NCBI RefSeq assembly: GCF_019599405.1
Contig: NZ_RKLQ01000001.1
Location: 1,668,737 to 1,732,736, forward strand
DNA from: Haloarcula salinisoli
GTDB taxonomy: Archaea > Halobacteriota > Halobacteria > Halobacteriales > Haloarculaceae
Length of the DNA: 64,000 nucleotides
Direction: 5' to 3'
The notes below the pieces were generated by a model that was given only the letters and a program-made list of their open reading frames with translations, was not told where the DNA came from and did no database searches. Numbering within the stretch: position 1 is the stretch's first letter; every line of letters begins with the position of its first letter. This document shows, one piece after another, positions 59,651 to 64,000 of this stretch. Position numbers and translations under genes: made by a program.

Positions 59651-60301
59651 TTAGGACTGGTCACTGACCAGCCCGGCGACCAGCTCGGCCACGGCCTCGA
59701 GCTCGTCCTCGTTGACGCCGTGGCCCATCCCCTCGTAGATGCGCTCGTCCAGGTCGCCGTTCAGCAGCTCGAACGCCTCGCTCGTCTCTTTGACCCGCTC
59801 CAGCGGGATGTGCGGGTCGACGTCGCTACAGCCGACGAACACCGGCGTCCCCTCGATATCACCCTCGTAGCTCGTCGGGTCGACGGTCTCGCCGATGAGT
59901 CCGCCCGACAGCGCCACCAGCCCGCCGTATCGCCGGGGGTTGCGCGCGACGTACTCGCTGGCGAGACAGGCACCCTGGGAAAAACCGAGCAGGAGGACGC
60001 GCTCGCGGTCGATACCGGCCGCAACCGCTCGCTCGACGGCGTCGTCGACGGCCTGCAATCCGGAACTGCGCCCCGGCTCGTTGCGCTCGACGGGCGCCAG
60101 GAAAGAGTTGGGGTACCAGGTGTTGCGAGCGGCCTGGGGTGCAAGCAGCGTCACACCCTCGCGGTGGACCTCCTCGCCCATCTGGACGATGCTCCGGGCC
60201 GTCGCGCCCCGACCGTGGACCAAGATCAAAGCCGCCGTCGCTTCGTCCAGTGGCGTGCCGGCGGTGACGAGCTGTTGGTCCTGATGTGGCCCGTCGGTCA
60301 T
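59651..60301 (-). CDS. Phospholipase/carboxylesterase family hydrolase (MhqD-like)
   Basis: A 216-residue alpha/beta hydrolase. LILVHGRGATARS carries the oxyanion loop, LLLGFSQGACLASEYV the serine nucleophile elbow, DVDPHIPLERVKE the acid, and YEGMGHGVNEDELEAV the histidine. Such enzymes (YpfH/MhqD group) hydrolyse small esters. A VOC-family gene lies upstream on the same strand, the pairing seen in bacterial MhqD/MhqO-type quinone resistance. Confidence 0.92.
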   Translation of the reverse strand: MTDGPHQDQQLVTAGTPLDEATAALILVHGRGATARSIVQMGEEVHREGVTLLAPQAARNTWYPNSFLAPVERNEPGRSSGLQAVDDAVERAVAAGIDRERVLLLGFSQGACLASEYVARNPRRYGGLVALSGGLIGETVDPTSYEGDIEGTPVFVGCSDVDPHIPLERVKETSEAFELLNGDLDERIYEGMGHGVNEDELEAVAELVAGLVSDQS

Positions 60302-60421
60302 GCGGACCTCCCGGCCGTCGCGTTCGTCGGTCGATAGCTGGCGTCACGTGCTACTTGGCAGGTCATACGCGTGCTAACGCCGGCAATCCATTTGAGTGAC
60401 CGGTAACACGAACGCTACCGG

Positions 60422-61255
60422 CTACGACCGGAGGTGCAGTTCGATACCGTCCGGGTCAGTCACTCGAACGCCGTCCCTGGCCACCTCGACCGCGTAGCCT
60501 GCTCCTTCGAGTCGGTCGCACGCGGCGGTGACGGCATCTTCGGTCGGCAGGCAAAGTTCGAACCAGTCGAGGCCACGACCGCTCGCCGGTGTCGACCGCT
60601 CGTTCCAGACGTTCGCGCCCACGTGGTGGTGGTACTCGCCCGCCGCCAGAAAGAGCGCGCCGTCGTACGTGGTCCGGACTGTCATGCCCAGCGCGTCGTC
60701 GTAGAACGCGCGGGCGGCGTCGAGGTCGGTCACCTCCAGATGGACGTGACCCACGTCGGTCCCGGCTGGCACCGCAGCCTCGCCCGTGGCCGCCTGTCGA
60801 ACCCCGGTCGCGTCAAGCGGCTCCGTCGCCATCCGGACCCCGCCGTCCGGTGTCTCCTCCCACGCCGACCGCGGGCGGTCCCAGTATATCTCGACGCCGT
60901 TCCCCGCCGGGTCCCGACAGTACAGTGCCTCACTGACGAGATGGTCGGCCGTCCCCGAGAGTCGCCACTGCCCCTCGAGTCGTTCCAGGGCATCACCCAG
61001 CCCACCCCGGGACGGGACCCGGAACGCAGTGTGGAAGAGGCCGGCCGCCGACCGCGGTCGCTCGGGCGTGCTCCGGTCCTCGCGGAGTTCCAGCAGCGCC
61101 GTCTCGCCGTCGCCCAGCACCGCTCGCTCGCCCGTGCGCTCGTGAACCACCAGGCCCACCACCGACTCGTAGAACTCGGTCACCTCGCCCAGATTTCTGA
61201 CGGTCAGCGCGACGCGACCGACACCTGTCTCCGGCGGGAGCGACTCGTCGTCCAT
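60422..61255 (-). CDS. Two-domain VOC family protein (glyoxalase/ring-cleaving dioxygenase-like)
   Basis: A 277-residue protein with two vicinal-oxygen-chelate modules: VGRVALTVRNLGEVTEFYESVVGL with LFHTAFRVPSRGGLGDAL, and VGHVHLEVTDLDAARAFYDDALGM with YHHHVGANVW. Metal ligands His and Glu (e.g. GVEIYWDRP, GIELHLRS) are present. It resembles CatE/MhqO-type dioxygenases. Pairing with the hydrolase downstream suggests detoxification of quinones or related aromatic compounds; this is inference. Confidence 0.9.
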   Translation of the reverse strand: MDDESLPPETGVGRVALTVRNLGEVTEFYESVVGLVVHERTGERAVLGDGETALLELREDRSTPERPRSAAGLFHTAFRVPSRGGLGDALERLEGQWRLSGTADHLVSEALYCRDPAGNGVEIYWDRPRSAWEETPDGGVRMATEPLDATGVRQAATGEAAVPAGTDVGHVHLEVTDLDAARAFYDDALGMTVRTTYDGALFLAAGEYHHHVGANVWNERSTPASGRGLDWFELCLPTEDAVTAACDRLEGAGYAVEVARDGVRVTDPDGIELHLRS

Positions 61256-61352
61256 ATCTACAGTTCACGCGAGACACGGATAGCGGTTGTGTCACTTCGA
61301 TAAATGGTACCCCAAACGGCTTTCCCGCCCCCGCGCCCACGGCCGATATCGC

Positions 61353-63431
61353 ATGGCCGACATCGACGCGCTCGTCGCCGAGCTGACCCGCACAGAGAAA
61401 CTCGCGCTCGTTCGCGGAGCAGAAGACCCCGAGGGAACCGCGACCGGCTACCTCCCCGGCGTCCCGCGCCTCGACATCCCGCCGCTCCGGCTCGTCGACG
61501 GTCCACTCGGCATCCGCGCCGAGGGCGAACGGTCGACGGCCTTCCCCGCCACGCTCGCCGCCGCCGCGACGTTCGACCCCGACCTGGCCCGTGAACAGGG
61601 GGCCGCGATGGCTCGCGAGGCTCGCGCGCACGATCAGGACGCGCTGCTTGCGCCCGGGGTGAACGTGCTCCGCGTCCCCCACTGCGGTCGGAACTTCGAG
61701 TATCTCTCTGAGGACCCTGTGCTCGCCAGCGACTGCAGCCGCGCGCTCGTCGCCGGCATCGAATCCGAGGACGTGATAGCGACGGTCAAACACTTCGTCG
61801 CCAACAATCAGGAGACGGGCCGCACGACCGTCAGCGCCGACGTCCACGAGCGCACGCTCCGGGAGCTGTATCTCCCACCCTTCCGCGCCGCCGTCGAGGC
61901 CGGTGTCGGCTCGGTGATGACCGCGTACAATCGCGTCAACGGCACCCACATGAGCGACCACGAGCCCCTCCTCAGCGACGTCCTCAAAGACGAGTGGGGC
62001 TTTGCAGGCTACGTCGTCTCCGACTGGTACGGCCTCGAATCAACCGTCGGCGCGGCCAACGCCGGCCTCGACGTGGAGATGCCCGGTGTCCCGTCCGGTC
62101 CCGACGACCCCGACGAGGAGTTCGAGTGGCCCGACGGCATCCCGGACGGGACTCGCGCTGGCCTGTTCGGGGAGCCACTCGCCGCTGCCATCGACGACGG
62201 GTCGGTTCCCGCCGACCGGCTGGACGATATGGTCGCCCGCGTCCTCGGGCAGATGGCCCGTATCGGTCTGCTGGACGGCCGCGACCGACCCGGCGAACTG
62301 GACAGCGAGCGCCACCGCGACCTCGCCCGCGACGTCGCCGCCCGCGGGACCGTCCTGCTCGAGAACGACGGCGTCCTGCCCCTTTCCGACGACGCCGACG
62401 TGGCACTCGTCGGCCCCCACGTCCACGACGCCAAGCTCGGCGGCGGTGGCTCCTCGGAGACGACGCCGTTCCACTCGGTCAGCCCCGTCGACGGCCTCAC
62501 CGACCGCGCCGGCGGACCCGTAACGAGCGCGCGCGGGATTCCGGAGATAGAGAACGTCTCGCTGTTCGACCTCCTGCCGTTCGTCGACAGCGGCCACGAA
62601 ACCGACGATTCAGACGGCCCCGACGAAGAACCCTCGCTCGACGCCGCGGTCGCGGCCGCCGAGGACGCCGACGTCGCTATCGTCTGCGTGCGCGACGCGA
62701 CCACGGAGGCCCGGGACCGCGACAGCCTCGCGCTCCCCGGGCGCCAGGACAAACTCGTCGAGGCGGTCGCCGCCGCCAACGACCGGACCGTCGTCGTCCT
62801 CCGAACCGGCGGGCCGGTCGAAACCCCCTGGCGCGACGACGTGGCCGCCGTCGTCGAACAGTGGTACCCCGGCCAGGCCGACGGCGCGGCACTGGCCGAC
62901 GTCCTCTACGGCGACCGCGACCCCAGCGGGCGCCTCCCCGTCACGTTCGCGCCCGAGGAGTCCTATCCGACGAGCGACGAGCGCCGCTTCCCCGGCGTGG
63001 ACGACGTCGCTCACTACGACGAGGGCGTCTTCGTCGGCTACCGCCACTTCGACGCGAGCGACGACGAGCCGACCTATCCCTTCGGTCACGGGCACTCCTA
63101 CACGACCTTCGAGTACGGCGCCGCGACAGCTGTCAGCGATGCCACCGTCGAGGTCACTGTAGAGAACGTCGGGGACAGGGCCGGCCGAGACGTCGTCCAG
63201 GCGTACGTGCGACCTCCCGCCGTCGAAGGAATCGACCGTCCGGTGCGTGAGTTCGCCGGCGCACAGCCGGTCGCGCTCGACCCCGGGGAGTCCAGGACCG
63301 TTACGCTGGCACTCGACGAGCTCGCGCTCTCGCGGTACCAGGACGGCTGGACCGTCGACAGCGGCCGCTACACGGTCGAAGTTGGCCGCTCTGTTGCAGA
63401 CATGCGCACGACGGTCACAATCGAGCGATAA
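61353..63431 (+). CDS. Glycoside hydrolase family 3 (beta-glucosidase-like)
   Basis: A 692-residue GH3 enzyme. The N-terminal barrel has PPLRLVDGPLGIR, CGRNFEYLSEDP, VIATVKHFVANNQE and the nucleophile aspartate in GYVVSDWYGLEST near residue 225. The C-terminal alpha/beta sandwich shows GTVLLENDGVLPL and GGGSSETTPFHSV, and a fibronectin-III-like end closes it (YPFGHGHSYTTFEY, VQAYVRPP). No signal peptide, so the enzyme is cytoplasmic and probably cleaves imported beta-glucosides. The ATG at the family start is used. Confidence 0.94.
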   Translation: MADIDALVAELTRTEKLALVRGAEDPEGTATGYLPGVPRLDIPPLRLVDGPLGIRAEGERSTAFPATLAAAATFDPDLAREQGAAMAREARAHDQDALLAPGVNVLRVPHCGRNFEYLSEDPVLASDCSRALVAGIESEDVIATVKHFVANNQETGRTTVSADVHERTLRELYLPPFRAAVEAGVGSVMTAYNRVNGTHMSDHEPLLSDVLKDEWGFAGYVVSDWYGLESTVGAANAGLDVEMPGVPSGPDDPDEEFEWPDGIPDGTRAGLFGEPLAAAIDDGSVPADRLDDMVARVLGQMARIGLLDGRDRPGELDSERHRDLARDVAARGTVLLENDGVLPLSDDADVALVGPHVHDAKLGGGGSSETTPFHSVSPVDGLTDRAGGPVTSARGIPEIENVSLFDLLPFVDSGHETDDSDGPDEEPSLDAAVAAAEDADVAIVCVRDATTEARDRDSLALPGRQDKLVEAVAAANDRTVVVLRTGGPVETPWRDDVAAVVEQWYPGQADGAALADVLYGDRDPSGRLPVTFAPEESYPTSDERRFPGVDDVAHYDEGVFVGYRHFDASDDEPTYPFGHGHSYTTFEYGAATAVSDATVEVTVENVGDRAGRDVVQAYVRPPAVEGIDRPVREFAGAQPVALDPGESRTVTLALDELALSRYQDGWTVDSGRYTVEVGRSVADMRTTVTIER

Positions 63432-63490
63432 TCTGACCGTCGTGAGAAATTACTGAAAGACAGCGTTGCCACTCTGCATAAATACGAAAA

Positions 63491-63522
63491 GCCACCGGGG
63501 AGAGATGACTCTCCTCGGTGGC
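63491..63522 (-). terminator. Terminator of the rRNA operon
   Basis: A long hairpin (about 14 bp with one mismatch, GCCACCGGGGAGAG against CTCTCCTCGGTGGC) lies just past the 5S 3' end on the minus strand and is followed by TTTTCGTATTTA. Confidence 0.75.
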
Positions 63523-63530
63523 TAATGAAT

Positions 63531-63652
63531 GGTGGCGGCGAATCGGATTTCCCAGAGGCTCGCGCACTCCAGTACTCACCGAAACGCTGGTGAGCTTATC
63601 TTCCGTGTTCGGGATGGGTACGGGAGGCAACCTCACCGCTATGGCCGCCTAA
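63531..63652 (-). rRNA. rrf: 5S ribosomal RNA
   Basis: Read on the minus strand, a 122-nt 5S rRNA begins TTAGGCGGCCATAGCGG, contains the CCCGTACCCATCCCGAACACG loop region (split here as CCCGTACCC and ATCCCGAACACG) and ends with CGCCGCCA, pairing with the 5' end. It follows the 23S gene by about 135 bases, the usual order in haloarchaea. Confidence 0.95.
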
Positions 63653-63789
63653 CGCTGAGTCGTGGAGTCGAACCACGATGGTATACCGCTCTCAGTTGGC
63701 AGATGTATTGTACGTGCGATCCAGTTTGCGCCTGGACTCGCTCAGCTGACGAGCGGTTCGTCGGTGAATCGAGTCACAGTGCGTATGAA

Positions 63790-64000
63790 TGATGGCTTTG
63801 AGTTGTTAGTGCTCGTGGGCTAAACGCCTCGTTACCTCGGCGCGTACACCCCAAGTCTATCGACCGCGTCTTCTACGCGGACTCTCGGCGGTGTCTCTTT
63901 TCCAAGTGGGTTTCGAGCTTAGATGCGTTCAGCTCTTACCCCGTGCTGCGTGGCTACCCGGCACGTGCTCTCTCGAACAACCGGTACACCAGTGGCAGCC
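63790..64000 (-). rRNA. rrl: 23S ribosomal RNA, 3' end (partial)
   Basis: The minus strand carries the conserved 23S 3' region, e.g. GTAGCCACGCAGCACGG, AAGAGCTGAACGCATCTAAG and GAGGTAACGAGGCGTTTAGC, ending near GAAGCC/AAAGCCATCA. The gene continues past the window. The 23S-5S spacer contains a short GTGGTTCGACTCCAC hairpin. The exact 3' end is estimated. Confidence 0.93.

Noticed and set aside
63653..63789. A tRNA in the 23S-5S spacer suggested by GTGGTTCGACTCCAC
   Set aside because: Only a T-arm-like hairpin is present; no acceptor, D or anticodon arm can be folded around it.

Overview
The window is chromosomal DNA from a halophilic archaeon (class Halobacteria). GC content is high, the proteins are strongly acidic, many genes have a TATA element about 25 bases before the start codon with no Shine-Dalgarno sequence, and the gene content is archaeal: stalk proteins L11-L1-L10-L12, RpoL, TFB, an RNase P protein, aCPSF1, GatCA, SRP RNA, and an rRNA operon whose 5S and 23S 3' end close the window. 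I cannot name the genus with confidence; Haloarcula/Halomicrobium-like is an inference from style only.

Layout. 1-5 kb: a small conserved gene, an epoxide-hydrolase-like enzyme, a Bat-type regulator and the ribosomal stalk cluster, whose L1-L10-L12 part is preceded by a structured leader. 5-12.5 kb: a tricarboxylate-transporter-like permease, CorA, RpoL, two tandem zinc-ribbon/CAP-like membrane proteins, HalOD1, HisF and a pilin-LamG protein. 12.5-24 kb: PurL, a TetR/DUF2071/DCC locus, an HTH/small-membrane-protein operon ending in a free-standing glutamyl-tRNA reductase dimerisation-domain-like protein, a candidate radical-SAM RiPP locus, a PHP phosphoesterase, an asparagine-synthase-like ATPase, NUDIX and TFB. 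24-36 kb: GatC-GatA, two glycosyltransferases around an MFS exporter, RNase P component 4, a YhbY protein, MscS, SRP RNA, a RAD55-like ATPase, tRNA-Arg(UCG) and a methyltransferase. 36-50 kb: lipoprotein, universal stress protein, DHH phosphoesterase, aCPSF1, glutaredoxin plus BolA, a CoA-binding protein, Lhr-type helicase, a hairpin array and a MutS-like ATPase. 51-57 kb: a five-gene signalling operon (VWA, Ser/Thr kinase-FHA, PP2C, FHA-zinc ribbon, membrane zinc ribbon). 57-64 kb: NikR, DUF3179, an MhqD/MhqO-like hydrolase and VOC pair, a GH3 beta-glucosidase, and 5S/23S rRNA on the minus strand.

Most genes are core haloarchaeal. The most unusual signals are non-coding: a run of about ten consecutive hairpins with fixed joints and variable but complementary stems directly after the lhr stop codon (47189-47470); partial copies of gene 3' ends placed downstream of gatA and of tRNA-Arg, each with a palindromic spacer; and two related long palindromes just upstream of hisF and purL. 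Among proteins, the candidate RiPP/radical-SAM pair, the kinase/phosphatase/VWA/FHA operon and the stand-alone GluTR-like domain deserve attention. All family names come from reading the sequence and remembered family knowledge; no search was run.
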